From positions 248,001 to 312,000 of the forward strand of contig JANFAH010000038.1 of NCBI GenBank assembly GCA_024663395.1: DNA of 64,000 nt. The letters run 5' to 3'. Shown here in pieces: positions 22,912-34,368 of this stretch. Position 1 is the stretch's first letter. The number at the start of each line of letters is the position of its first letter. A model generated the notes under the pieces. That model did no database searches. It saw nothing but the letters and a program-made list of their open reading frames with translations, and was not told the DNA's origin. This DNA is from Pisolithus tinctorius (Eukaryota > Basidiomycota > Agaricomycetes > Boletales > Pisolithaceae). The position numbers were made by a program, and so were the translations under genes.

Positions 22912-24737
22912 TGTGAGTCAAAGTGAGGTTCAGTGGTGGAAACCAACCAAAACCAACACAAAAGACAATAAGAGTGAGTGGTGGTGTGCCTATGCGGTAC
23001 CTAGATGGTACAACCTGTTATCTGGGTGGGTTTTTGTGAGCTACAACACTCAAAGATGAGTGCTGAGGGTTGGGGGTGCTCCTGACAACAAGGGAGCAAG
23101 AATGTGATAGAATGTGATAGGGTAGACTGCTGTCAGCCTACAGAAGGATGGATGGCGACTTAATTTGATGCTCTGAGCTGCACTGAGCTCAGGGAGGACT
23201 TGGAGTGAAGCTGATTGATGATAGATGATGATAAGCAAAGTAGACAATAGCTAGACCCTTAACAAAGTCTCAACTATTGAAGCTGCTGAATGATTTACTG
23301 AGTGATGATAAAATGCAAGCAAGAGGGGGCTCTCTGATGTCTTCTCCCTTTTTCTTTTTTTTTCAGCTATCTAAGTACAGTGATTTATATACAGCACAGG
23401 GGCATTGCCCATGGAAAACAAGGTGCAAACACTTGGTAAGTGATTGGTAACTGATGAGTAAGGAATGTAAGCAGTGGGTAATCATCTTAGAAAGCATTGG
23501 TGAGCATTGGTAAGGATAAGTAAGCCAAAAAGTGAAGAATCAGTGAGCAAGGTCAAAAGATTGGTAAGTATTGGCAATAGGTGAGTCAAAGACAGTCAGA
23601 ATGTCAAAGTATGAGTCAAGCAATGTCAGGAACTGGGAAAGTGCACTGGAATCACATTAGGGGGAGGCTGTGCATGTCACATCTCGAAGAGATCACCTCT
23701 GGGCCAAAGTGGGATGACAGAGAGGCAGCACCAATCTGATGCTGATATAGTACATCCAAAAGTGGACAGGGGGAGTCAGATGTCAACAGGGGTCAATCTT
23801 TGGGGGTCTGTGGGGTGACAGGAGCATAGGGGATTGCAACTTTCCCCCCCTAACTGTCCTCTCAGTGAAGCAAGTAATAACTTCATGAATGAGGCTCTGT
23901 TGGAAGAGAGGATGAAGGGGGAGTGTCTTCTGCTGTATCTTGCAACAAGGGGGCAAGATGTGCATCATGCTCATCATGGATGTGATTGGGGAGAGTGGAG
24001 AACAGTAGATTATACTGTAGCTGTCGCAATTTTGGAAGAATGATGGATGAGACTGGTATGAAGGTGTTGCAGGGAGCAGGGAGGAAGGATCCATATGCTT
24101 CTTGGACTGGAGAGACTGAAATGACCACATAACACCTTTCCAAGCGAATGACAGACCTGAGGTGACCAATGAATGTCCTCCTAGAGGTCATACTGACAAA
24201 AAGAATGTGCTGTCCAAGCTGGATGGGCTGAGAGGGGGCAAATGAGGATGGGATGTACCAGGATGCTTCAGGATGGAAGCTGGTAGGAACTCCTGGTAGA
24301 TATATGTAGCCATGGTCCCTAGCAAAGGGGATAAGTGAAATGATTGATGTGAAGGTGGCCATATCAGCAGAATTAGTGACATGAGCATCTTTTGGAGGGA
24401 GTGCTGTAGAAATGTGTGGAGTGTGCGAATCCTTTCCAATTTTGGAAGGTAGGATTGCATGGCTGAGCGCAACAAGCGAGTGTGGGAATGGTTTTGGTAT
24501 CTGCAGAAATGGCGGAGATATGTTGAAAACTGGAATGCTGTACATGGGTGCTTAAGACCTTTTTATTGGTGCTTAACTTGCTTCCTTCCTTTTTCTTTGG
24601 CATTCACAACTTGTTCTTGTGCAAGGGATGACTGCCAACATTTCTGGCTGTCCTTCTTTGCATGAAGGCTATGGTCTTCATCTCCATTCATCAGCTGCAT
24701 CCATGTCCACCTCACCAAACACCTTTGGTGTGTGACA
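22912..24737 (-). repeat. LTR-P 5' LTR, 1826 bp
   Basis: On the + strand it begins TGTGAGTCAAAGTG and ends GGTGTGTGACA. It is nearly identical in length and sequence to the isolated copy at 35301-37125. The PBS adjoins its left side, so transcription is leftward. Both copies keep a minus-strand open frame of about 220 codons (here 23883-24545). I do not recognise the product, and it may be chance conservation in a recent pair of copies. Confidence 0.8.
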
Positions 24738-24863
24738 ATGCAAGTAGCACTACTGCTGACTAAGCAACCAACAATGTGAAATCCAAGTGCAACTCAGAAA
24801 CAAGTATCTAGAATGAAAATGAAGTAAAACAAGCAAAATAAGGCAATTCCCCTGGTAGGGAAA
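24738..24863 (-). repeat. Fragment of another LTR (LTR-D)
   Basis: The right end reads ACATTCCCTACA. In reverse complement, TGTAGGGAATGTAATTTCCCTA resembles the start of LTR-C, with the same self-complementary opening and a GCTTAGTCAGCAG block. It is cut on the left by LTR-P. Confidence 0.45.
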
Positions 24864-25047
24864 TTACATTCCCTACAGCAGAGTGTGTGCTGTGGAGTAC
24901 CTGGCTGCATGCTGTCAAGGAGAAGTCCAAAGGGTAGTCACATGACTCCTCAGAGAATGGACCACACAGTCCAGCAGGAGAGCAGCACAAGTCTGACAGC
25001 AGTTGGAGCAGAGATGACTCATAAATGTCAGGGGACAGGTGGAGTTG
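24864..25047 (+). repeat. Truncated LTR-B copy, probable ChrB 3' LTR remnant
   Basis: Sequence from GCTGTGGAGTACC through CACATGACTCCTCAGAGAA to GACAGGTGGAGTTG matches the last third of the LTR at 32984-33718, without its final 80 bases or so. It lies on the downstream side of ChrB, where the 3' LTR is expected. Confidence 0.65.
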
Positions 25048-26154
25048 TTGCTTGCAGACAACTCGACAGACACAGAATGTGAGAAGGCAGCAGAGAAGGC
25101 ATGTTGGCAAGAAGAGGTGGAGAAGAAGGAGTGAGAGTGCAAGGCCAAGTGACAAAAGGCAGAAGAGGCATGACTGGAGGTGGAGCAGAGGCAGAGAGAG
25201 GAGGAGGAGGTGCAGAGGAAGAAGGTGGTGGAGGAAGAGGCTGAGAGGCAGAGGCAGAGGGCCTCTGAGGAGAGGGCTCAGGCCAGGCAGGATGAGGCTG
25301 TGCAGAGGTGAGTGGCAGAGTACCTTGAGTCAGGCAGAGCTGACTTGCAGTTTTATTTTCTTAGGTTATGCGGCATGGTGTATGATGCCACCACTGCCCA
25401 GAGGGTCCCTGGGGCCTCTGTGGTGGTCACTGCAACCAGGTGGCCCCTCTGCACTTACTGTGTAGCAAGTCTGACAGCAGGGCAGTGTGAGCCAGGGCAG
25501 GGGAAGACCAGGGCCTGTGTGCCCTGCCATAAAAAGAAAAAGGTATGTAGTTGGATGAGGGAAGATGTGGTGGCAGGGCCATTGTGGAAGAGAGCAGGGA
25601 CAGGGAGCTCCCAAGGGGAGAAGAAGAAGAGGCTGTGAGGTAAGGGGAAGGAGAGAGCAACAGAGACAGAAGAGGCAGATGATGAGTGGGAGGCAGGCAG
25701 AGAGGCAAACAAACCAGCGACCCTGCTTGAGGGTCCCTCAGGTGTGGGGGTCCACATGTGGTGGGTGGGGTGGGAGCAGGAGTGGCAACTGCAGGCCATG
25801 GAGAGGCAGGCCGAAGTGCATGAGATCACTGCACTGGCCTTTGAGAGGATGGCAGCAGCAGCAGAGTGGATGGCAGAGGCAGTGGAGCAGACAGCTGATG
25901 AGTGGGCACTGTACTGCACCTGGGCAGAGTGGGTGGAGATGAGGAGGAGGGAGGATGTGTGAGAGGCCAGGATGGCTGAGCTCAAGTGCACAGATGGCAG
26001 TTGGAAGAGGCCTCAGTTGGAGGCAGTGGAGGACCAGCACCAGGAAGTGGATGAAGGTGTGGAGGGGGATAATGAGGAAGAGGAAGAAGTCAGAGGAGAG
26101 CAGGACAGCAGAGAAGAACAGGAGGGTAGTGGAGAACAAGCAATGGAAGAGTAG
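25048..26154 (+). pseudogene. Antisense accessory gene of ChrB: charged coiled-coil protein with six-cysteine cluster
   Basis: It is convergent with pol and lies in the same place as the GypA antisense gene. A 5' part rich in Glu, Arg, Lys and Gln (coiled-coil-like) is followed by a GT...AG intron at 25308-25364. One frame then continues to TAG 26152-26154, broken only by TGA at 25636-25638 and 25960-25962, both fitting CGA. The cysteines are CX2CX8CX9CX2CX6C (about 25450-25554), close to but not exactly the Zn2Cys6 spacing. The C-terminal part is acidic (EDNEEEEEVRGEQ-like). The 5' end is unclear because the flanking LTR is truncated. No function is proven. Confidence 0.55.
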
Positions 26155-26352
26155 TGTAGATTTTTTTTTTGTTGTTGTTGTTGTCTTTGTTTTAGTTTTG
26201 TATTTCTGTACTACTACGATTTATTAGACTTGTGACCTTTACTTTGTGACTCTGAGAAGTGAGACAGATGAGCAGAGGAAATTCTAAAGTACTTAAGGTA
26301 GTTGGGTAAGGGGCAGAGCTGGCCTGTGGAGGAAGGTTATGTGGGCAGAGTA

Positions 26353-27837
26353 CTATGGCAGAGGTTGATACAGGCCAGGTTTGTGTGGATAGCATTCTTG
26401 GAAAGCAGAGACTATGTCAGAAGCGTGATCCAGCTCAGTTGCAAGCAACCAAGAGGTTTCTTCGTCGGTGTTCTTGTAACCAGTCCAGCAGACTAGATAC
26501 AAGAGTTGACAGTGGCAGTGATGGCAGTCCACCTTAGAGTTGAGTATCTCTGATACTTTGTACTCAAGGTCACCATTAACATCCACTGGTGGAGGCAGAG
26601 GTTGTTGTTGGTTTGGGAAAAGGTTTGCTGCTGCAGCTTCCAGTTGTGAGACATGGAAGACCAGATGTACCAAGCACATAGAGTCAGGGAGCTTAAGGGT
26701 GATGGAGTGCATACCTGGCCTGGCCAAGATGGTGAACAGACCTAAGTACTTTTCAGAGAGTTTTTCCAAAGGACAAGTGGAGCAGAAGTACTTGGCTTTG
26801 ACATAGGCCTGTTCTCCAACCTTGAACCCAGGCAGAGGTATGCATTTGGCATCCACTGGACCCTGGTAGCACTGCTGAGCAGTGGACATTTCAGAGTGGA
26901 GGAAGTCATGAAGGGCAGAGAGCTTGATGATGTAGTTGTGAGCCCATGGAGAGGTGAAGTCTTGGTCAGGGACCACAGACAAGTTTGGATGGTATCCCTT
27001 GTTAGTGAAGAAGGGAGAAACTCTGGTAGTCGCACTTGGTGCATTGTTGAAAGTGAACTCTGCTAGGGGTAGGAGCTTGGCCCAGTTGTCTTGTTTGTAG
27101 TTACAGTAGATGTGGAGGTACTGCTTGAGGGTCTGGTTTGTCCACTCGGTCTGGCCATTGCCTTCTGGGTGGTAACCCAAAGTGAAGTGAAGACACATGT
27201 CAAGGGCCTTTCCTAGAGAGCAGAAGAAGTGTGAGACAAACTCAGGACCTCTGTCAGAGGTGACATTAGCAGGTACCCTGTGCTTAGAGAAGATGTGGGT
27301 AAGGAAGAGCTTAGTGAGTTCAGTGGAGGTGACAGAGTTGTGGGTGGGGATGAACACCACTTGCTTCGAGAGGCAGTCCACTACCATGAGGATGGCAGAG
27401 TAACCATTGGAGTTGGGGAGGTGTTCGATGAAGTCCATGGAGATGGAGTTCCAAGGTCTCTCTGGCACAGGGAGTTGCTTCAGTAGACCATAGGGGCAGT
27501 GGCATGGAGTTTTGCTCCATCCACAGGCTGTGCAAGACCTGATGTATTCTTTCACATCAGAGCAGAGGTTGGGCCACACATAGTCCCTGCAGACAAGTTC
27601 TAGGGTGTGGTTTTGCCTGAAATGGCCTGCTAGAGGATGGTCATGCTTGAACTGAAGCACTTGAAGGCAGAGGTCATCAATGTCAGGGACAAAGATGCAA
27701 TTGTCGAAGCAGAGTAGACCATCAGAGTCCAGGGACCACCGAGGCTTAGTCAGAGTTGGCAGATGGCTAGTGGAGACAGGGTCAGATGGTAGGCTGGAGA
27801 TGATGTCAGAGTGCAAGCACTCAACATCGAAGACCAT
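26353..27837 (-). pseudogene. ChrB integrase with C-terminal chromodomain
   Basis: The longest clean frame of the element, 494 codons. It has a zinc finger (HDHPLAGHFRQNH...CTACG), the DDE core (SISMDFIEHLP, VTSDRGPEF, NGQTEWTNQTLKQ), and a C-terminal region typical of chromoviruses. A chromodomain follows, with EYKVSEILNSKV, LYLVCWTGY and TSWLLATELDHASDIV. Aromatic positions of the methyl-lysine cage are partly kept (Tyr, Trp, Trp-like). Chromodomains of such integrases steer insertion to H3K9-methylated chromatin, which fits this locus. The frame continues upstream across the solo LTR at 27848. Confidence 0.9.
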
Positions 27838-27847
27838 GGTGGCACAG

Positions 27848-28561
27848 TGTCAAGTTCGGGCCTACTCCGACCAACTCCGACGCTATATAGGGTCTAGAGA
27901 GTGGTCCGGAAGCAAGTCCGACACACAGGAACAGAACTCCGACTAGCGGAGTGTTGGCAGGAACGAAGTCCGCCGAGACAGAGGCGGAGCGGAGTGAGGG
28001 CGTCGGGTTTAGCTCGTGCGCTACCCCCTTGCACGATCTCAGCCCTCATATTTCAGAGGGAGAGTACAGACAGAGAGTCGGAGATAACTCCGACAGGCAG
28101 AAGACGGAATCAGAGGGAGTAGGAACTAAGTTGATATTCGTACTGAGGAACAGCGGAGTACAGTACATGTCTTTATACTGCTATGGAGGTACAGTAACCG
28201 GAATCGGAACTGACATACGGAGACTCATAAGTTTTCAAGTAAAATTTCCTGGACGACGAATGAAGGGTAGACGGAGGACATACGAACGGGTAACACAGAA
28301 CATCCAGAAAAGGAAGCAGTCCAGGCGCTGGACCATGCGGTGAGCGTGCTGCGGAGTACCTGACTGCGGAGGTAGTCACATGACCCCTCAGAGAACGGAC
28401 CGCTCGGTCCGGTAGGAGGGCAACACAAGTCCGACAGCAGTCGGAGCGGAGATGGTTTGTAACCAACAGAAGTTGGGCGGAGTTGGTGCAGAGTGAGTGA
28501 ATGACTGGCGGAGTGGAGCGCGGAGTGAGTAAGGGCTTAGTGTGAATGCACGGTTATGACA
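27848..28561 (+). mobile_element. Solo LTR-B, CpG-rich, TSD CACAG, in ChrB pol
   Basis: Begins TGTCAAGTTCGGG and ends GGTTATGACA. CACAG flanks it at 27843-27847 and 28562-28566. Removing the LTR and one duplication restores the pol frame (APVLCATMVFDVE). A TATAAAG box on the minus strand lies at about 28171-28177. Confidence 0.92.
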
Positions 28562-28606
28562 CACAGAGCACAGGTGCCATGAGGGTGGTGGTACAGAGGG
28601 ACAATG

Positions 28607-29452
28607 TGTCATGACCATGACACCAGCGTAAGCCCCTAACACCTACTCCGCCCTCCTCCAACATGTTCCCACACTTCTCTTCCCTCTTCCGACATGTTCC
28701 CGTGCTTCTCCGCCCTCCTCCAACGTGTTCCCACGCTCCTCCGACCCTCCCAACACATCTCCACACCTCTCTGAGGTCCCCTGTGCATGTTCTGACCAAC
28801 TCTGCTCAACTCCGCCCTAAGGTTGGTCACATGGGCTGTCGGACTTGCAGCCCTGCATTCTAGATAGGGTTCTGCCCTCGTGTCAGTTTTCTCCATTCTT
28901 CTGCTCCTTTGGTATTTACCCTCTCTTCCTCGTTGTAGTAGTTTCCTTGTCTCAGTTAAGGTCCCTGTCATCCCTACCCTCTATCCCTTGTGTTGGAAGG
29001 ACTCTAACCCACTTTACACTTATTGGTTTACATTCCGTACTGCACCGCCCTTGACCTACATCGTATATAAGGCCATGTAGTACTCTGTTGTAATCAGTAT
29101 GAATATCGAATAAAGTCCCCACCTTCGACTCCCTCTCAGTCCCCTCCAGAGTTTCATCTCCACTTCCTCTGAGTCTGCTCCACCTCTGAAATACGAGGGC
29201 TGAGCTCGCACAAGGGGGCAGCACACTAGCTGAACCCAACGCCCTCTCATCCGACCTCTGACCTCTGATCTCCAGCTCTGACTCTGACCTCAGCCTCCGA
29301 GACTCTCCTTCATACCCCTCCACTCACTGTTCATCGAATATCTCGTCACCCAGTGGTCAGATTCACTTCGGACTTTGACTGCTGTACTCCACAGCCCAAC
29401 CCGCTCCAACTCCGCCCTAAGAAGGAGCCAGGGGTGTTGCCCGACTTTGACA
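28607..29452 (-). mobile_element. Second solo LTR (LTR-B relative), TSD CAATG, in ChrB pol
   Basis: 846 bp from TGTCATGACC to CGACTTTGACA, flanked by CAATG at 28602-28606 and 29453-29457. In the + reading direction it has TATATAAGG at about 29064-29072 and AATAAA near 29110. It shares the R/U5 part (AAATACGAGGGCTGAGCTCG) with LTR-B, but its first half differs. CpG-rich. Confidence 0.9.
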
Positions 29453-29457
29453 CAATG

Positions 29458-31540
29458 TGAGTTGCTCCTGTGTAAACATAGGGTGGAGATTGTGGGGATT
29501 TACCTGCACATAGTCCCTATCCCCCCCTTTTGGGTAGATGTCCCAATGGTGCATAAGTGCATCAGGCTTGGCTCCCAAGTGGCCAGGTCAGAAGCAGATA
29601 GAGAGATTGATCTGGGAAAGGTACTCCAACCAGCAGGCCTGTTGACAGGTGAGGACCTTAGAAGTGGAAAAATGCTCAAGGTTTTTGTGGTCCATCACCA
29701 TGTTGACAGGTAAGGCGGAGCCCTCTAAGTAATGCTGCCAATGGCAGAAGGCCTTGAAGATGGCCAACAGCTCCTTGTCATGGGTATCATAGTTGAGTTC
29801 TGGTGCAGGTCATGGTGCAGGAGTAGAAAGTGACTGGGTGGAGTTCACCATCAAAGCAGGTGAGTGACAAAATACCAGTAATGGCATAGTCAGAGGTGTT
29901 GGTTTCAACTGTAAGCAGAGTGTCAGGAACCCAATGAGTGAGAACAGGAGCAGAGCTGAAGGCATCCTTTAGGCAGAGGAAGGCAGAGTGGCACTCCTCA
30001 GAAAAGTTCCAAGGAGCACCCTTTCATGTGAGGTGAGTGAGTGGAATGACGATGTTGGAGTAGTTATTAATGAATCGTCTGTAGAAATTTGCAAAACCAA
30101 GGAAGGACTGGATGTCTCACATCTTCCATGGCTCAGGCCAGTCATGGACTGCCTGAACCTTCTCAGCAGACATGGTGAGACTGGAGGGAGAAAGAATATA
30201 ACCGAGGTACTCAATGGAGTCAGAGTGGAACTCACACTTCTCTGGCTTGGCATAAAGACCATGCTTTCAAAGGTGGTGGAGTACCTCTTTTACATGTTGG
30301 CAGTGTGACTCCATGTCCTGCAAATAAATCAGGATGTCATTGAGGTATACCATGACACAGACATCGAGCATGTCTGCAAAGATGCTATTAATGAATCACT
30401 GGCAGGCTGCAGGCACATTAGTCAGCCCAAAGGGCATTACCCACCACTCATAAGAACCATAACAAGTGTGGAAAGCCATTTTCCATTCATCTCCATCTGT
30501 GATGTGGACCAGATGATAGGCATGGTGGAGGTCAATCTTTGTGTGGACTTTAGCATGGCTTGGAGAGTCGAGCAAGTTGGAGATGAGCAGCAGTGGATAG
30601 TGATCTTTTTCATGATTTTATTGAGTCCTTGATAGTCTATGCAGAGGTGGAGTGAACCATCCTTCTCCTTTACAAAGAGGACAGGGGCACCATGAACAGA
30701 GGTGGACTGCTTGATGAAACCATAGCCAAGATGCTTGTCAATGAAGGTGTGGAGAGCTTCAAGCTCTGGTGGAGACAGAGAGTAGATCGTGCCAATGGGT
30801 GGAGAAGCTCCTTCCTTGAGGTCGATCTTGAGATTGAATGAGCAGTGTGGCAGAAGTTCAGTAGCCTTGTCTTTGCTAAAGACGTCAGCAAACTCATGAT
30901 ACTCAGGAGGGTCTGAGGAGAGGTCAGGAGGTGGAGAAGAAGCAGAGGATGCATGAAGCTTCACATCATCAGTGGAGAGCTGCAAGTGGAACTGTCTAGA
31001 GCCAGGGAGCACACAGGCTCTGACATACACAGCAGCATTGATGAGTGAGATGAGTGGAGCAGAGCACAGCGAGTCTGTCAGAGGTGCAGTCGGAGCTGCA
31101 GATGGAGCGGAGGGTGTTGGATCTGGAGCAGAGGTCACAGTGGAGGGTGATAAAGGCGCCTGGGGTGTCGGCATTCCCTGTGGTGGTGGTTTGAACAATA
31201 TACTGCCCAATACCCAGTCAATCAACAGATTGAAGTGGGTGAGCCAGTTGTGTCCTAATACCAGTGACCAAGAAGAATCCAACAGAGTAATGTAAAATGC
31301 AACAGAGTTGACATCACTGGAAGGAAAGCAGAGGGAAAGATCTACCTCTTGGGAAATGACAGCATTTGTACTACCATCAAACAAGCAGAGCAGAATTGGC
31401 AGAGAAATGGCAGAAACAGGAATAGCATATTTTTTGATTATGGATGGGTCTACAAAACAATGAGAAGAGCCAGATTCAATCAATGCAGAAACAGTATCAA
31501 CAGAATAGTCAAGAAGAGTTACAGACAGAAGTAAGGAATT
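29458..31540 (-). pseudogene. ChrB protease, reverse transcriptase and RNase H (decayed)
   Basis: Protease: LIESGSSHCFVDPS at about 31450, where the catalytic Asp of DSG is Glu; then LVLGHNWLTHFNLLIDW. RT: APVLFVKEKDGSLHLCIDY, a one-base frameshift near 30600, then [20 protein letters not shown] and VYLNDILIY, in which the YxDD box has become YLND. RNase H: LNYDTHDKELLAIF and VMDHKNLEHF. TGA codons fall at positions where related elements have Arg ([48 protein letters not shown]). The element cannot be autonomous. Confidence 0.87.
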
Positions 31541-31638
31541 GGGACTAGAAAGAGCAGATGCATTGAGTCAGATGTCTGGTTGTGCACAGTTGGGATCAAC
31601 ACTTCCTCCAGGCTGTGCAAGCTCCCTGGAGGAGCAGA

Positions 31639-32961
31639 CTAATTTTTTGGCTCTGCCTTCTCTGTGGGCAGAGCAGGCAGAGTTTCAGCCATAGCTGCAC
31701 AGGCTTTGGCTGCACGGGAGGTAGACTTAGGACAGTCCTTGGCAGAGTGGCCAGCCTCACCACAGAAGAGGCAGAGGTTGTTTTTCATCCTGTGCTGGTG
31801 TTCAGTGGAGGTAAGTTGGCCATCTTTACCCAGTAGGTGGGCAATGTCAGACTTGGATGTGTCAGACTTGGGTGGATCTTTCTGTTTGCCCTTGCCCTTT
31901 GCATCGGACTTCGGAGTGGAGGCAGAGGACAATGATTTAGACTTGTTGTCGGAGCTGGAGGACTGTGACTTGTTGGTGGTGGACTTGGTGGTGTGCAAGA
32001 TCTCCACTTTTTGTTCCCAGTAGCATGCATTGATGGTCTGGGTGAGTTTGTGGAGTTGTGTGAGGGTAGATGGTTTCCTGACATGAGTGATCTCATCCTT
32101 GATGCAGTCTGGAAGTCCACTATAGAAGTGGTGGCAGAGTGTGCCAACACTGTAGTCCTTGACCTGTGAAGCCCAGCAATTGAACTCCACAATGTATTTG
32201 GTAATCTGAGAACTGTCTTTCATAGTAAGGTTCTCAAGTTGCTGGACAGCATCCACTATGGCATCATGGGGACTGAAATTAGTTGTGAGCTCTTGTAAGA
32301 ACTTGTGATAGTTGTCCATCCAACATGGGTGGTCATAATTGTCAGGGATTAGTAGGTCTGGCTTGAACCAAGCCAGAGCCATACCCTTAAGGTAAGACTG
32401 GGCAAAGGTAACCTTTGCCCTGTCAGAGCAGAATGTGTGGGGGTGGTCTTGGAAGTTCAACTTGCACTGAATGAGGAACTTGCAGAGTTTCTTTGGGTCA
32501 GAGCCATCAAAGGTGTCAGGCTCACGGACCTTGGTTTTCAGAGCAGAGTCTCCAGTGCATGAACTAGACTGTGCAAGTGCATGCACAGCTCTAGCAAGAG
32601 CTATGAGCAGATCCTCTGGCAGCTCAGCTGGGTCTTTGGGGATATCCCTGTCACCACTGCCCCCACCATCAGGATTTCCATCAGGATAATCAGGGTTGGG
32701 GTTGGGTCCATCATCTCAATTACAAGGGGATGGAGTATGGAAGGTTGTTGGGTGGAGGTCAGAGTGACCACCTTGCAAAGTGCTTTTGCCCTCAGTGTGA
32801 GAGTGGCATTGAGCAGAGAAGGATTGGAATTGTTTGATGATGGAAGGGAGTCGATGCAGATTAGCTAGTGCTGCAGCAAGGTTTTCAGCGACCTCTCTCT
32901 GGGATTGAGCTTGAGTTCTCATAATGGTGTAAGTTTTTTGGAAGACAGAGAATGAGATCAT
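31639..32961 (-). pseudogene. ChrB gag
   Basis: REPDTFDGSDPKKLCKFL and FQDHPHTFCSD..VTFAQSYLKG mark a Retrotrans_gag domain. The C-terminal knuckle CLFCGEAGHSAKDC is a canonical CX2CX4HX4C. TGA at 32716-32718 (CN-DDGP) separates an N-terminal part beginning at 32961 that contains helical repeats. The frame ends TAG at 31639-31641, and pol continues in another frame, so Gag-Pol may have needed a frameshift. Confidence 0.87.
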
Positions 32962-32983
32962 ACAAGTGTGAGTATGAATATAC

Positions 32984-33718
32984 TGTCAAGTCCAGGCCTA
33001 CTCCGACCAACTCTGATGCTTAACAAGGTCTGGGGAGAGTTTTGGAAGCAAGTCTGACACAAGAAAGCAGAACTCCAACTGGTGGAGTGTTGGCAGGAAC
33101 GAAGTCCCCCAAGACAAGGGCAGAGTGGAATGAGGGCATTAGGTTTAGCTCATGCATTACCCCCTTGCATGATCTCAGCCCTTGTATTTCAGAGGGAGAG
33201 TACAGATGGAGAGTTGGAGGTAACTCTGACAGGCAGAAGTTGGAGACAGAAGGAGTAGGAACTAAGTTGATATTCATACTGAAGAACAGTGGAGTATGGT
33301 ACATGCTCTTATACTACTTCAGAGGTACAGTAACCAGAATTGGAACTGACATATGGAGACTCATAAATTTTCAAGTAAAACTTCCTAGACAACAAATGAA
33401 GGGTAGACAGAGGACATATGAATGGGTAACATAGTACATCCAAAAAAGGGAACTGTCCAGGTGCTGGACCATGCAGTGCATGCACTGTGGAGTACCTGGC
33501 TGCATGCTGTCAAGGAGAAGTCTAAAGGGTAGTCATATGACTCCTCAGAGAACAGACTGTGTGGTCCGGCAGGAGAGCAGCACAAGTCCAACAGTGGTTG
33601 GAGTGGAGATGACTCATAAATGTCAGGGGATGGGTGGAGTTGGTGCAGAGTGAGCAAATGACTGGCGGAGAGGGGTGCAGAGTGAGTGAGGACTTAGGAT
33701 GAATGCACAGTCATGACA
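32984..33718 (-). repeat. ChrB 5' LTR
   Basis: 735 bp from TGTCAAGTCC to CAGTCATGACA on the + strand, colinear with the LTR-B copies at 27848 and 34719. It directly adjoins an inverted LTR-B copy on its right. Confidence 0.85.
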
Positions 33719-34368
33719 CCCACCCTCTGTCAGTTATGAACCTTCTCTGCTCCAACTGCTGTCAGACTTGTGCTAGTCTGCTGTCAGACTGCACAGACCA
33801 TTCTCTGAGGGGTCATGTGACCTCCTTTTGGACTTCTCCTTGACAGCATGCAGCCAGGTACTCTGCAGCACACACACCACATGGTCCAGCACCTAGAATA
33901 TTTCCTTTTTGGTTTGTCCTATATTACCTGTTGTATGTTTTCCATCTTCCCTTGATTTATTGTCTAGGAAGTTTTACTTGAAAATTTATGAGTCTCCATA
34001 TGTCAGTTCTGATTCCAGTTACTGTACCTCTGTAGTAGTATAAAAGCATGTACTGTACTCTGCTGTTCTCCAGTATGAATATCAACTTAGTTCCTACTCC
34101 TTCTGTCTCTGACTTCTGCCTGTCAGAGTTACCTCCAACTTTCCATCTGTACTCTCCCTCTGAAATACAAGGGCTGAGATCATGCAAGGGGGTAGTGCAT
34201 GAGCTAAACCCAATGCCCTCACTCTGCTCTGCCTTTGTCTTGGTGGACTTCATTCCTGCCAACACTCCACCAGTTGGAGTTCTGTTCCTTTGTGTCAGAC
34301 TTGCTTCCAGACCCTTCCCCAGACCTTGTTAAGCATCAGAGTTGGTTGGAGTAGGCCTGGACTTGACA
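33719..34368 (-). repeat. 5'-truncated LTR-B copy, head-to-head with the ChrB LTR
   Basis: Reverse-oriented relative to 32984-33718. It runs from CAGTTATGAACC to GGACTTGACA, with the first 80-90 bases missing. TATAAAAG lies at 34039-34046. Together the two copies make an inverted pair of about 0.7 kb arms without spacer. Confidence 0.85.

Larger units (their letters stand above)
24864..33718 (-). mobile_element. ChrB: Ty3/gypsy chromovirus, minus orientation, heavily decayed
   Basis: Order on the minus strand: 5' LTR (32984-33718), gag, protease, RT, RNase H, integrase with chromodomain, convergent antisense gene, remnant 3' LTR. Two solo LTRs of about 0.7 and 0.85 kb interrupt pol between RNase H and integrase. 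CpG is rare in the ChrB coding sequence but common in the two inserted LTRs, so ChrB is the older layer. Confidence 0.88.

Noticed and set aside
24909..26139. Minus-strand Ser/Pro/His-rich frames
   Set aside because: They are the reverse of the antisense gene, whose + frame has the cysteine cluster, intron and CGA-type stops.
28845..29054. Small frames within the 28607-29452 LTR
   Set aside because: They are part of the LTR U3, with a TATA box and AATAAA downstream, and show no protein similarity.
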